From Phytoactinopolyspora mesophila (lineage in GTDB: Bacteria; Actinomycetota; Actinomycetes; Jiangellales; Jiangellaceae): 64,000 nucleotides of DNA. The position numbers and the translations under genes were made by a program. The first letter of the stretch is position 1. Each line of letters starts with the position of its first letter. The notes below the pieces were generated by a model, which did no database searches, was not told the DNA's origin, and saw only the letters and a program-made list of their open reading frames with translations. The stretch lies in contig NZ_WLZY01000001.1 of NCBI RefSeq assembly GCF_010122465.1, forward strand, positions 372,001 to 436,000, given 5' to 3'. This document shows, piece after piece, positions 15,774 through 24,855 of the stretch.

Positions 15774-16882
15774 TCCGCGCCGGGGCCGTGATCATTGCCG
15801 CGATCGTGGCGCTGGGACTGGCCGGATGCGGCCTCGACGACGACGGCGGGGCCGCCGCGACGTACCGGATCGCGTTTCTGTTACCCGAGAGCAAGACCGC
15901 ACGGTACGAGTCGCACGATCACCCGGCGTTCGTCGAGCGGGTCCACGAACTCTGCCCCGAATGCGAGACCCTGGTCAGCAATGCCGGTCAGGACGCCGCG
16001 CGGCAACAAGCCCAAGCGGAGGCAGCCATAACCAACGGTGCCGACGTGCTGGTCCTCGACCCGGTCGACTCGGCTGCCGCCGCGGTCATCGCGCGCCATG
16101 CCGAGACAGCGGGGGTCCCGGTGATCTCCTACGACCGGCTCGTGCTCGACGCGCCGGTGGCGTTCCACGTGACCTTCGACAACGAGCAGGTTGGCGCATT
16201 GCAGGCGCAGGTCCTGGTTGATGCGGTGGCTGACCGCAGGGACGACGGGGTGCTGGTGGTGCTCAACGGCTCGCCCACCGACGACAACGCGGCGTTGTTC
16301 CGCAGCGGCGCCAGCCTCGTGCTCGACGGCAGTGACGTGAGGATCGGCGTAGAGACCGACGTCCTGGATTGGTCACCGGACAAAGCCCAAGAAGCGATGG
16401 AACGGGCACTCGCGACTCTCGGCCGCGACCGGGTCGCCGGTGTTTACGCGGCAAACGACGGGATGGCGGCCGGTGCGATCGCCGCGATGAAGGCTGCCGG
16501 CATTGATCCCCTGCCGCCGGTGACCGGGCAGGATGCCGAACTGGCGGCGGTACGGCGGGTGCTCACCGGTGAGCAGCACATGACGGTCTACAAAGCTGTG
16601 CGGACCCAGGCCAGAGTGGCAGCCGAACTCTCGATCGGCCTCGCCGAGACCGGTGAGATTCCGGCGGGCGTGCGTTCGGCGTGGGTTGACAGCGGGAACG
16701 GAATGGTCGCGGCCCTGCTGTTGGAACCGCAGGCGGTGACGCGCGAGACGATCGGATCGACGGTCGTCGCCGACGGGTTCTGGTCCATCGCAGAGATCTG
16801 CGGCGGTCTCGAGCGCGAATGCACTGAAGCCGGACTGATCGATTCACCGGCCGGGTATGACGTGAGAGTGCCGGCGCCATGA
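15770..16882 (+). CDS. Sugar-binding lipoprotein (XylF-type) of the kinase-linked importer
   Basis: 370 residues. The signal peptide ends in GLAGC, so Cys20 is lipidated. It is clearly paralogous to the lipoprotein at 9861-10997: FLLPESKTARYESHDHP matches VILPDSASSARWETADRP, and VLNGSPTDDNAALF, ISYDRL and VTGQDAELAAV match in turn. Two extra cysteines (LCPEC near residue 64) are unusual for the family and could form a disulfide. ATGA overlap with the response regulator gene and four-base overlap with the permease gene show tight coupling. In this operon it could deliver ligand for transport, for sensing, or both. Confidence 0.92.
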   Translation: MIRAGAVIIAAIVALGLAGCGLDDDGGAAATYRIAFLLPESKTARYESHDHPAFVERVHELCPECETLVSNAGQDAARQQAQAEAAITNGADVLVLDPVDSAAAAVIARHAETAGVPVISYDRLVLDAPVAFHVTFDNEQVGALQAQVLVDAVADRRDDGVLVVLNGSPTDDNAALFRSGASLVLDGSDVRIGVETDVLDWSPDKAQEAMERALATLGRDRVAGVYAANDGMAAGAIAAMKAAGIDPLPPVTGQDAELAAVRRVLTGEQHMTVYKAVRTQARVAAELSIGLAETGEIPAGVRSAWVDSGNGMVAALLLEPQAVTRETIGSTVVADGFWSIAEICGGLERECTEAGLIDSPAGYDVRVPAP

Positions 16883-18009
16883 TCCAGCTGACTCTGCTGC
16901 GCGCCGGTCGCTGGGCACCGTTCCTCGCGTTGGTCGCTGTCTGGGTGGTGATGAGCGCCCTTAATCCGCGTTTCCTGTCGGCGGTGAATCTGACCAACCT
17001 GATGCTGCAGATCGTGGCGGTCGGCACGATCGCCGTCGGTGTGGTGCTTGTCCTTCTGATCGGTGAGATCGACCTGTCAGTGGGAGCGGTGTCCGGGCTG
17101 GGCGCCGCCGTGACCGCGGTGCTTGCCATCAAGCAGGGGTGGCCCGCGCTGCTGGCCATCTGTATCGGGCTACTTGTGGGCGCTGTAGTGGGCTTGCTGC
17201 ACGGCTTGATGGTGACACGTGTCGGTGTGCCGTCGTTTGTGGTAACCCTCGCTGGGTTGCTGACGTGGCAGGGCGCTCTGCTGCTGGTCCTGGGCGACAC
17301 GGGGACGGTCAACCTCACCGACGACTCGCATCTACGAGCGATTGCCGGCACATTCCTGCCGCCTGCCTTTGGCTGGGTTCTGGCGTTCGGCGTGGCGGTG
17401 GCCGCCGTCGTGGTGGCCGGCACCCGGTCGAGGCAGGGGAGCACCGGGCGGATGTGGCTCGCCTGGCCGTGGGCCGCCGCAAGTGTGGGTGCCGTCGTTG
17501 CGGTCATGGTCTTCAACGCTGATCGCGGCGTGCCGCTCGCCGTCGTGCTGTTCCTCGTCTTGCTCGCCAGCGGAGACATAGTCATGCGGCGGACCCGGCT
17601 GGGCCGGCACGCGGTGGCGATCGGGAGCAACGCCAGCGCCGCGCGCCGTGCGGGCATCGCGGTGGACCGGGTTCGGATGGTGGTCTTCACGCTGGCATCC
17701 GTGCTGGCTGTCGCTGGTGGAATTCTTGCCGCGTCCCGGCTGCTCGCGGTCAATCAGTCGTCGGGCAGCACGGACGTGATGTTGATGGCCATCGCCGCGG
17801 CGGTGATCGGCGGCACGAGCCTGTTCGGGGGGCGCGGGTCGGTGTGGTCGGCCCTACTCGGCAGCTTGGTGGTGGGTTCGCTGGCCAACGGCCTGGATCT
17901 GCTGGGCGCCTCGCCCGCGGTCCGGCTGATAACGACGGGCCTGGTACTGGCCGTGGCCGTGGGACTGGACACTCTGATGCGCCGGGCCAAAGTGGTGCGG
18001 CCGGCGTGA
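16879..18009 (+). CDS. Sugar ABC transporter permease of the kinase-linked importer
   Basis: 376 residues with eight to ten membrane helices. CUT2 permease landmarks are present: LIGEIDLSVGAVSGLGAAV, RVGVPSFVVTLAGLL, the NBD-coupling segment AIGSNASAARRAGIAV and GSLANGLDLLG. It parallels the permease at 7730-8989 throughout, so transport is probably intact rather than lost. Since no separate ATPase gene accompanies it, its energising subunit should be the ABC part of the ABC-kinase fusion, which would also bring that otherwise soluble kinase to the membrane. Confidence 0.92.
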   Translation: MIQLTLLRAGRWAPFLALVAVWVVMSALNPRFLSAVNLTNLMLQIVAVGTIAVGVVLVLLIGEIDLSVGAVSGLGAAVTAVLAIKQGWPALLAICIGLLVGAVVGLLHGLMVTRVGVPSFVVTLAGLLTWQGALLLVLGDTGTVNLTDDSHLRAIAGTFLPPAFGWVLAFGVAVAAVVVAGTRSRQGSTGRMWLAWPWAAASVGAVVAVMVFNADRGVPLAVVLFLVLLASGDIVMRRTRLGRHAVAIGSNASAARRAGIAVDRVRMVVFTLASVLAVAGGILAASRLLAVNQSSGSTDVMLMAIAAAVIGGTSLFGGRGSVWSALLGSLVVGSLANGLDLLGASPAVRLITTGLVLAVAVGLDTLMRRAKVVRPA

Positions 18010-18705
18010 TCATGGATCAACCGGCTTGTGACGTCTAGTGCGAGCCACCAGCAGTCCGGCCACGCAGAGCGCGACGAGAGCGCCGACGGCGAGGATCAAC
18101 TGCCATGGTGCCAGCTGGGTGCCGTAGGCGCCGAGCACGACGTAGGTGACGGTGCCAGGCACGATGCCTACCGCGGTCGCCAGTAGGTACGCGGGAAACC
18201 GAACAGCGGTGACGCCGCAACCGTAGTTGACCGTGGAGAACGAGATCACCGGTATCAGTCGGACCACCAGGACGGACAGTACGCCGTGCCGCTCGACCAG
18301 TTGGTCGAGCCGCCGCAGGTGACGGCCGGTGAACCGTTCGACGCCGTCGCGCCCGAGGTACCGCCCTATCCAGAATGCCGTACCGGCTCCTGCCATCGCC
18401 GAAGCCCAGACCAGCAACGCGCCGCCGGGCATGCCGAACATCAGGCCAGCTGCGATGGAGAGGATGTTCTTCGGGAGCATCAGCAACGTGGCGACGACAT
18501 GTCCGGCGGCGAAAACCACCGGTGTCCACAGGCCGGAGTTCTCGAGCGCGGAAGAGATATCTTGCTGGGTTGGCCACCCGAATAGAAGCCACAAGAGCAG
18601 GCCGCCGCCCAGCAGAACACCGAGCGCGATGAGCCGCCACCAGACCGCGGGTGGGGTCTTGTGGGTGGCGTCTTCTCGGCCGCCATCGGTCACGTCGCGT
18701 TCCAT
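18010..18705 (-). CDS. TVP38/TMEM64 (DedA-like, SNARE-associated) membrane protein
   Basis: 231 residues. Five to six hydrophobic segments surround the conserved block LPKNILSIAAGLMFGMPGG and the RLIPVISFSTVNYGCG motif that define the TVP38/VTT family, now linked to lipid scrambling or lipid-carrier transport. The C-terminus is short and basic. The gene converges on the permease with no spacer: its stop begins at the base after the permease stop. It is probably unrelated to the sugar operon. Confidence 0.9.
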   Translation of the reverse strand: MERDVTDGGREDATHKTPPAVWWRLIALGVLLGGGLLLWLLFGWPTQQDISSALENSGLWTPVVFAAGHVVATLLMLPKNILSIAAGLMFGMPGGALLVWASAMAGAGTAFWIGRYLGRDGVERFTGRHLRRLDQLVERHGVLSVLVVRLIPVISFSTVNYGCGVTAVRFPAYLLATAVGIVPGTVTYVVLGAYGTQLAPWQLILAVGALVALCVAGLLVARTRRHKPVDP

Positions 18706-19048
18706 GTGCGTGTTGAAGTCCCTGCCCCTGTTGTTCCATCCTGCCTGGAAGGGAGCGTTTGGTGCTATCAGCCTTTCCGGAGCGCACTGTCTCGTTCCCG
18801 GAGCGAGCCCATCTGCGCCAAACGCGGCCGCCGGTGTCCGTGGCCAGTGCCGCCGTGGCCGGCCCTTCCCCGTTGATCATGGGCACCTGACACCTATTCG
18901 GCGTCGAGAAGGCGCCATCTGCCCATGATCAACGGGGGCGAGGATGGACATGCAGGAAGGCGCGCCGCGACGAGGCGAGAACGTCGTGTCAGTGGCCGTG
19001 ACAGGTCCGTGACGGGTCGGTGTCAGCCGGGCCGTCGATGGTGGTCAC
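18706..19048. other. Intergenic region, 343 bases
   Basis: Between the divergent TVP38 and DrrA-type genes. It holds the long hairpin at 18868-18937; no convincing reading frame is seen. Promoters for both neighbours should lie here but no strong -35/-10 pair stands out. Confidence 0.5.
18868..18937. repeat. 18-bp perfect inverted repeat
   Basis: CCCCGTTGATCATGGGCA (18868-18885) is repeated as its exact reverse complement at 18920-18937 around a 34-base loop. It is in a divergent intergenic region, where a terminator is not expected. Its TGATCAT core recalls the hairpins at 9791 and 63480, so it may belong to a dispersed palindromic repeat class. Confidence 0.7.
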
Positions 19049-19990
19049 ATGACGAACACAGCGATTGCGGCCACCGGGCTGCGAAAGGCATTCGGGGACA
19101 AGATCGTCCTCGATGGCATAGACCTAGAAGTCGGCACGGGGACGGTGTTTTCGTTGCTCGGCCCGAACGGGGCGGGCAAGACGACGGCGGTGAACGTGCT
19201 GACCACGTTGATGAAGGCCGACGGCGGGACCATCCGCATCGCCGGGCATGATGTCGAGTCCGAGGCCAAGTCGGTGCGCGCGGCGATTGGCGTCACCGGG
19301 CAGTTCGCGGCGGTCGACGAGCTCCTGACCGGGCAGGAGAACCTGCAGCTGATGGTGGATCTGAACCGGAGCATCTCCGGCAACGGGCGGCAGATCATCA
19401 CCGAGTTGCTCGAGCGGTTCGATCTAGTGGAATCGGCGCAGAAACCCGCGTCGACCTACTCCGGCGGTATGCGCCGGAAACTGGACCTGGCCATGACGCT
19501 CGTCGGCAGCCCCCGGATCATCTTCCTGGACGAGCCGACAACGGGACTGGACCCGCGCAGCCGTCGCACGATGTGGTCCATCATCCGTGACCTGGTGTCC
19601 GGCGGTGTGACGGTATTCCTCACCACCCAGTACCTCGAGGAGGCCGACCAGCTCGCCGACCACATCGCGGTCCTCGACCAGGGCCGGTTGGTTGCCCAGG
19701 GCACGCCCGACGAGCTCAAGCGCCAAATCCCCGGGACACATGTCCGTTTCCGGTTCGCGGACGTCGCCGAGCTCGACACGGCAGCGCGGCTGCTGAGCGG
19801 CGCGACCCGAGACGACGCGGAGTTGACGTTGCGGGTGCCCAGCGATGGCGGCACGAAATCAGTGCGGGCGATGCTGGATCGCCTCGACGAGCATGAGCTC
19901 GATGCCGAGGAGTTCTCCGTCCACACGCCGGACCTCGATGACGTCTTTCTCGCCCTGACGGGCCACTCCACGGAGGTGGACGCGAAATGA
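19049..19990 (+). CDS. ABC exporter ATP-binding protein (DrrA-type)
   Basis: 313 residues. Walker A GPNGAGKTTAVNVL, Q-loop in GVTGQFAAVDELLTGQENL, signature YSGGMRRKLDLAM, Walker B IIFLDEPTTGLDPRSRR and switch His replaced by Gln-containing TTQYLEEADQLAD, which is characteristic of the daunorubicin-resistance DrrA family. The C-terminal 90 residues are the regulatory extension ending LTGH. It works with the permease gene that overlaps it by four bases to export a drug or lipid. The native substrate is not known. Confidence 0.93.
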   Translation: MTNTAIAATGLRKAFGDKIVLDGIDLEVGTGTVFSLLGPNGAGKTTAVNVLTTLMKADGGTIRIAGHDVESEAKSVRAAIGVTGQFAAVDELLTGQENLQLMVDLNRSISGNGRQIITELLERFDLVESAQKPASTYSGGMRRKLDLAMTLVGSPRIIFLDEPTTGLDPRSRRTMWSIIRDLVSGGVTVFLTTQYLEEADQLADHIAVLDQGRLVAQGTPDELKRQIPGTHVRFRFADVAELDTAARLLSGATRDDAELTLRVPSDGGTKSVRAMLDRLDEHELDAEEFSVHTPDLDDVFLALTGHSTEVDAK

Positions 19991-20736
19991 GCAACAAGCC
20001 TCAGTCGGTGGTGATGCTGAATCGCAACTTCAAACACATCACTCGGAATCCGACCTCGGTCTTCAACGCGGTCGTGATGCCCATCGTGATCCTCTTGATG
20101 TTCGTGTACATGTTCGGAGACACCTTCGACGTGGGCATCGATTACATCGACTACGCGACGCCCGGGCTGATTCTGTTGGCCATCTGCTACGGGCTGGGGG
20201 GTACCGCGACGTCGGTGAATTCCGACATGACCAAAGGCATTATCAACCGGTTCAAGGTCATGGACGTCCCCCGCAGTGCGGTGCTGACTGGTCATGTCGC
20301 AGCGAGCACGCTGATCAACGTGGTCGCCATCACCGCTCTGGTCGGGGTGGCACTGCTGATGGGATTCCGCCCGGCGGCTGGATTCCTCGAGTGGCTCGGC
20401 GTGGCCGGCATCGTCGTGTTGCTCGGTGTCGCGGCCGGCTGGTTCACGGTCGCATTGGGGTTGGCGGCGAAGTCTCCTGAAACGGCCGGTATGTCGGCCG
20501 TGCCGCTGGTCATGCTGCCGTTCTTCAGCAGCGCGATCGTACCCGCCGAGAACATGGGCCCGGGCTTGCGGCAGTTTGCGGAGTATCAGCCGTTCACACC
20601 GATCATCGAAACGATGCGCGGGCTGCTGGCCGGCGCGCCGGACACCGGCGATGCGATCACGGCCGTCGCGTGGTGCGTCGGAATCGGTCTCGTCGGCTAC
20701 CTGTGGGCAAGTTCCACGTTCAAGAAGCGAGCGTGA
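19987..20736 (+). CDS. ABC-2 type exporter permease (DrrB-type)
   Basis: 249 residues with six membrane helices of the ABC-2 fold. The N-terminal amphipathic segment (VVMLNRNFKHITRNPTSVF) and GLGGTATSVNSDMTKGIINRFKVMDVPR, the coupling region of DrrB proteins, are typical. Translation is coupled to the ATPase by an ATGA overlap. The next gene, coding a DUF4097 protein, starts 86 bases further on the same strand and is probably co-transcribed. Confidence 0.92.
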   Translation: MSNKPQSVVMLNRNFKHITRNPTSVFNAVVMPIVILLMFVYMFGDTFDVGIDYIDYATPGLILLAICYGLGGTATSVNSDMTKGIINRFKVMDVPRSAVLTGHVAASTLINVVAITALVGVALLMGFRPAAGFLEWLGVAGIVVLLGVAAGWFTVALGLAAKSPETAGMSAVPLVMLPFFSSAIVPAENMGPGLRQFAEYQPFTPIIETMRGLLAGAPDTGDAITAVAWCVGIGLVGYLWASSTFKKRA

Positions 20737-20822
20737 CCCCAGCGTCGCGGACCGGTGGCGCGAGTGTCCGGTCCGCGACAACGACCGCCAGGCAACACAC
20801 ATCGAATACTCAGGAGATCGTC

Positions 20823-21659
20823 ATGCCCGCATTCGCCACGCCAGAACCGATCGCGGTGACGATCGAAGTTGCCGGGGCGCAGGTACAGGTCACCGCGAGC
20901 GACCGGACCGACACCGTGGTCCTGGTCGAGCCCATCAACAAGGCGAGCAGGAAAGACGTCAAGGTGGCAGAGAACACCAAGGTCGACTTCTCCGACGGGC
21001 GACTCTCGGTGAGAACGAAGACGGCCGGAAACAAAGGGGGCTCGGTCGCGATCACGATCGAGCTGCCGGCCGGGTCAAGTCTGGCCGTCTACTTGGCGCA
21101 CTCGGATGTTCACACCGCCGGGTCGTTGGGGGAGTGCGAGCTGCACATGGCATCCGGGCGGGTGCAGCTTGACGCCATTGACGCGCTACAGGCCAACATC
21201 GCCTCGGGTGACGTCGCGATCGGCCGGATCGCCGGGCGCACCGATGTCGACGGTGCGTCGTTCACCACAAGGATCGGCGAGGTCAAAGGCACGGTCGGCT
21301 TCATGAACTCCGGCGGTTCCATGTGGATCGGTCACGCCGCGGCCGATCTCGGCCTCCGGAGCAGCAGCTGTGACTTCAACATCGATCACGCCGACGGGCA
21401 CGTCACCGCCACGACCGGCAGGGGTGCCATCCGGATCGGCCGAATGAGCAACGGTCGGGCGAAGCTGACGAACGGCTCGGGAGACATCGAGGTGGGCATC
21501 AGTGAGGGCGCCGCCGCCTCGGTCGACGCCAACAGCGAGCGAGGGGCCGTGCACAACTTCGTTTCGTCGGAGGCAAAGCCTGGACCAGCAGGCGCCAAGG
21601 TCTCCGTCTACGCACGCACCCGGCACGGTGACATCACCGTTCAGCGTGCGGCCAGCTGA
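20823..21659 (+). CDS. DUF4097 family beta-strand repeat protein
   Basis: 278 residues starting at ATG 20823 after AGGAGA. The protein is a regular series of short beta strands (ASGRVQLDAID, ASGDVAIGRIAG, RGAIRIGRMSNG, GSGDIEVGISEG, RHGDITVQRA), the hallmark of DUF4097 right-handed beta-solenoids. No signal peptide or membrane anchor is present. Members often sit beside DrrAB-type exporters and their regulators, as here, but a biochemical role is not established. Confidence 0.85.
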   Translation: MPAFATPEPIAVTIEVAGAQVQVTASDRTDTVVLVEPINKASRKDVKVAENTKVDFSDGRLSVRTKTAGNKGGSVAITIELPAGSSLAVYLAHSDVHTAGSLGECELHMASGRVQLDAIDALQANIASGDVAIGRIAGRTDVDGASFTTRIGEVKGTVGFMNSGGSMWIGHAAADLGLRSSSCDFNIDHADGHVTATTGRGAIRIGRMSNGRAKLTNGSGDIEVGISEGAAASVDANSERGAVHNFVSSEAKPGPAGAKVSVYARTRHGDITVQRAAS

Positions 21660-21662
21660 CCG

Positions 21663-24600
21663 TCATGAAGCGAGCGTGATCTCGGCGAGCTCAGACCAGT
21701 CCGCCTGCGTACCTTCCCGCGTCACCTCGGCGAACCGTGCTTCGCCGAGGTGACGTCGCACGTCCTGCTCAATTCGGGTCGCATCCGGATCGGTACGATC
21801 CGGCAATCCGCGTACGCCGGCGCTCGCCGCGAGCAGCCGTGCTGCCTGTTCGTACTGGTCGAGGCGGACGGCCAGGTCCGCGACCCCGACGAGCTGCCGG
21901 GCGACGACGGACGGAGCTCCCGACTCCGACGCCGCCTGCCAAGCGGCTACCCGATGGGTACGGGACTCGCGGACATCGGTGGTCAGGTAGCCGAGCAGGT
22001 CGTGGATCTGTACGCGGATGTTCGGCTGCTCCGCCGCGTCGCCCAAGAGGGTGGACGCGAGGCCGATTTGCTGACGGGCCTCCCAGACGTCACCGCGCCA
22101 CCGCGCGAGCAAGGCCTTGGCGAGCGCCAAGGAGACTAGTGCGTATGGCCAGGTGACACCTTCGGCGATCTGCTCGGCCTCAGTGATGGCGGCCGCGCTG
22201 GCTTCCCGATCGCCGTTGAGCCAATACAACTGAGCCTGAAGGGTGCGCACCTCGATGACATCCTCGACGGCGCCGAGTTCAGTGAGGGCCGCGATCGCCC
22301 GCTCGTAGTACTCACAGGCACCGGCGAGTTCGCCCCGCATGGCAAGTTGTCCGGCCAGCTCGGACAGCGCCAACGACATCCCGAACCGTTCGCCCAGCGC
22401 CTGGAACTCCGCGAGCGCCAGCTCCAGCTGGGTCTGCGCATCCCCGCCGCTCTGGCCGAACATGGCTCGCATCTTGGCGACCTGCCACCGACCCATCGCG
22501 CGTACCCAGGGGTCGGCGCTTTCCAGCAACGACTCAAGGGCGGGTAATGCCTCGTCCGGGGCGTGTAACAGGCGCTCCAGCGGGATCGCGAATTCCAGCA
22601 GCGGGTTGTTGTTCTGAGATTGCTGGCTGAACCGATACCCCTTCTCGATCCACTCCGCGCCCACGTGTTCGTCGCCCTGCCCGGAGGTCACGAAGAGCAC
22701 CACGAGCCCGTACGTCAGCGCCCGGACGTCGTCGCTCGCCTCGCCCGGGAGGTTCGCGGCCGCGATGAGCAGTTCCAACCCTTCGGTTCGCCGTCCGCCG
22801 AGCCACCAGTACCACCCGGTGGCGGCCGCCAGCCGCATGGCCGCTTGTGCGTCACCGGCGGCGATCACGGCCCGCAGAGCGGCGCTGATGTTGTCGTGGT
22901 CGGCCTCGAGGGTGGCGAGCCACTCCAGTTGCTCGGCACGGCGCAGGTGGGGCTCCGCGGTTTCGGCGAGCTCGGTGAAATATTTCAGGTGAGCGCGCCG
23001 GGCCTCGTCTACTTCTCCCGCCTCGGACAGCCGATCCGCGGCGTACTCCTTGATCGTGGTGAGCATCCGATACCGCGGGACCTCATCGCCGGTGGTGACC
23101 AGTAGCGACTTTTCGGCCAGCGATGTGAGCAGTCCCAGTACCTGGTCTTGTTCGATCCTGTCCTGGTGCTCAGTGCCGGCGACGATGCAGATTTGCTCGG
23201 CCGCCTCCACGCTCGCCCCGCCCGAGAACACCGATAGCCGGCGCAGCACCGTCTGCTCGGTTTCGGTGAGCAACTCCCAGCTCCAGTCGACCACCGCACG
23301 CAGCGTCTTGTGTCGTGGCAATGCGGTGCGGCTTCCGCTGGTCAGGAGGCGGAAGCGGTCATCGAGCCGGTTGGCGAGCTGCTCGAGGGTCATCGTTCGC
23401 AGTCTGGCGGCAGCAAGTTCAATGGCCAGGGGGATCCCGTCCAGCGCCCGGCAGATCCGCACCATTGCCGACAAGGTGTGTTCGTCGGTTCCGAGGTCCT
23501 TGCGCACCGCGCCGACCCGGTCCTGCAGCAGTTGGACAGCCGGGGAGGATGCGATTTCGTGTGGATTGGCCTCGGATGGCACGGCCAGCGGCTCGACCTG
23601 CCACAGCGCCTCCCCGGTGATGCCGAGTGGCTCCCTGCTGGTTGCCAGGATCCGCAGCCGCCGGCATTCACCGAGAACCCGATCAGCGAACCTCGCGGCC
23701 GTTTCGATCACATGCTCACAGTTGTCCAAGATCAACAGCATTTCTCGGTCACGAATCGCGGTGACGATCCCGTCCACCGGGTCCGTGCTCGGCGAGGAAC
23801 CGAGCAGGGCATCGCGCAGCCCGAGTCCGGCGAGGGCGGCCTGGGCCACGTCGCTGTCGGCGCCGCTGGCGGCGAGCTCCACCAGCCAGACCCCGTCCGG
23901 GAGGTCGCCGAGCAGGGACCGCGCGGTTTCCGCAGCCAGCCGGGTCTTGCCGGCGCCACCCGGTCCGATCAGGGTGGTCAGCCGATGTTTGGAGATGAGT
24001 TCGCGGACCGCGGTGACGTCGGTGTCCCTGCCGACGAAGCTGGTCAGCTCGGCACGGACATTGGTCTTCCGGTTGTCCTCCGACCGTCCGAGCTCGCCCC
24101 GCAACAACGCGACGTGTAGGGCCGACAACTCCGGCGATGGGTCGACACCCAGCGTGTCTACGAGGGTCTCCCTCGTGCGCTCGTACAGGAGCAGCGCCTC
24201 GGAGTCCCGGCCGGCCGCAACGAGCGCGCGCATCAGCGCAGCTACCAGCCGCTCCCGCAGTGGATGCGCGGCCACCAGGTCGGTCAGCTCCGGGACGAAC
24301 TCACCACCGCGGCCGAGGCTGACTTCGGCCTCGAACCGGTCTTCCATCGCGGTCAAGCGCAGACCCTCGAGCCGGGACACTGCTGAGTCGAACGCTTCGC
24401 TGTCTTCCAATCCGACGTCTTGCATCGCCGCGCCGCGCCACAGCGCGAGGGCATCGCGCAGGAGACGTGCCCGCTCCAGCCCCTGCGTGCCGCGGGCTTC
24501 ACCGACGAGACGCTCGAACCGGAGGGCATCCACCGCCTCGCGTTCTATCGCCAGCCGGTACCCGCCCGTCAGCCCTTCGATCGATCCGTCCGGCAACGCC

Positions 24601-24815
24601 TTGCGCAGACGTGACACCAAGCGTTGCAAAGCGTTCGCCGCGTCGGACGGCGGGTGCTCACCCCAGATCCAGTCGACGAGTGTGGCCTTCGGGACGACGC
24701 GACCCGCGTCGAGCGCGAGCGCGATCACCAACGCGCGCAACCGGGCGCCCGGCACGTCGGCGACCAAACCGTCGTCCGTGCGCACCTCGAACGATCCAAG
24801 CATCCCGATCTTCAC
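21663..24815 (-). CDS. SARP/AfsR-type regulator: BTAD, NB-ARC ATPase and TPR
   Basis: 1050 residues from GTG 24815, which follows GGGAGA and sits exactly at the family's N-terminus (KIGMLGSFEVRTDDG). Residues 1-90 are an OmpR-like DNA-binding domain, 95-240 the bacterial transcriptional activation domain, then an NB-ARC module with Walker A GPGGAGKT (284-291), Walker B LLILDNCEHV and the ATSREPLGI sensor, and a long helical TPR-like C-terminus. Such proteins activate antibiotic or stress genes in actinomycetes. It converges on the DUF4097 gene with three bases between them, so it may control the DrrAB/DUF4097 set, but that is only positional. Confidence 0.92.
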   Translation of the reverse strand: MKIGMLGSFEVRTDDGLVADVPGARLRALVIALALDAGRVVPKATLVDWIWGEHPPSDAANALQRLVSRLRKALPDGSIEGLTGGYRLAIEREAVDALRFERLVGEARGTQGLERARLLRDALALWRGAAMQDVGLEDSEAFDSAVSRLEGLRLTAMEDRFEAEVSLGRGGEFVPELTDLVAAHPLRERLVAALMRALVAAGRDSEALLLYERTRETLVDTLGVDPSPELSALHVALLRGELGRSEDNRKTNVRAELTSFVGRDTDVTAVRELISKHRLTTLIGPGGAGKTRLAAETARSLLGDLPDGVWLVELAASGADSDVAQAALAGLGLRDALLGSSPSTDPVDGIVTAIRDREMLLILDNCEHVIETAARFADRVLGECRRLRILATSREPLGITGEALWQVEPLAVPSEANPHEIASSPAVQLLQDRVGAVRKDLGTDEHTLSAMVRICRALDGIPLAIELAAARLRTMTLEQLANRLDDRFRLLTSGSRTALPRHKTLRAVVDWSWELLTETEQTVLRRLSVFSGGASVEAAEQICIVAGTEHQDRIEQDQVLGLLTSLAEKSLLVTTGDEVPRYRMLTTIKEYAADRLSEAGEVDEARRAHLKYFTELAETAEPHLRRAEQLEWLATLEADHDNISAALRAVIAAGDAQAAMRLAAATGWYWWLGGRRTEGLELLIAAANLPGEASDDVRALTYGLVVLFVTSGQGDEHVGAEWIEKGYRFSQQSQNNNPLLEFAIPLERLLHAPDEALPALESLLESADPWVRAMGRWQVAKMRAMFGQSGGDAQTQLELALAEFQALGERFGMSLALSELAGQLAMRGELAGACEYYERAIAALTELGAVEDVIEVRTLQAQLYWLNGDREASAAAITEAEQIAEGVTWPYALVSLALAKALLARWRGDVWEARQQIGLASTLLGDAAEQPNIRVQIHDLLGYLTTDVRESRTHRVAAWQAASESGAPSVVARQLVGVADLAVRLDQYEQAARLLAASAGVRGLPDRTDPDATRIEQDVRRHLGEARFAEVTREGTQADWSELAEITLAS

Positions 24816-24855
24816 TAGCGGATTCTCCCACGGCCGCGGGACAGGTGGCCCATCA

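Noticed and set aside
16563-17753. 396-codon minus-strand open frame over the permease
   Set aside because: Antisense to the lipoprotein and permease genes, rich in Thr/Arg/Pro, no family resemblance.
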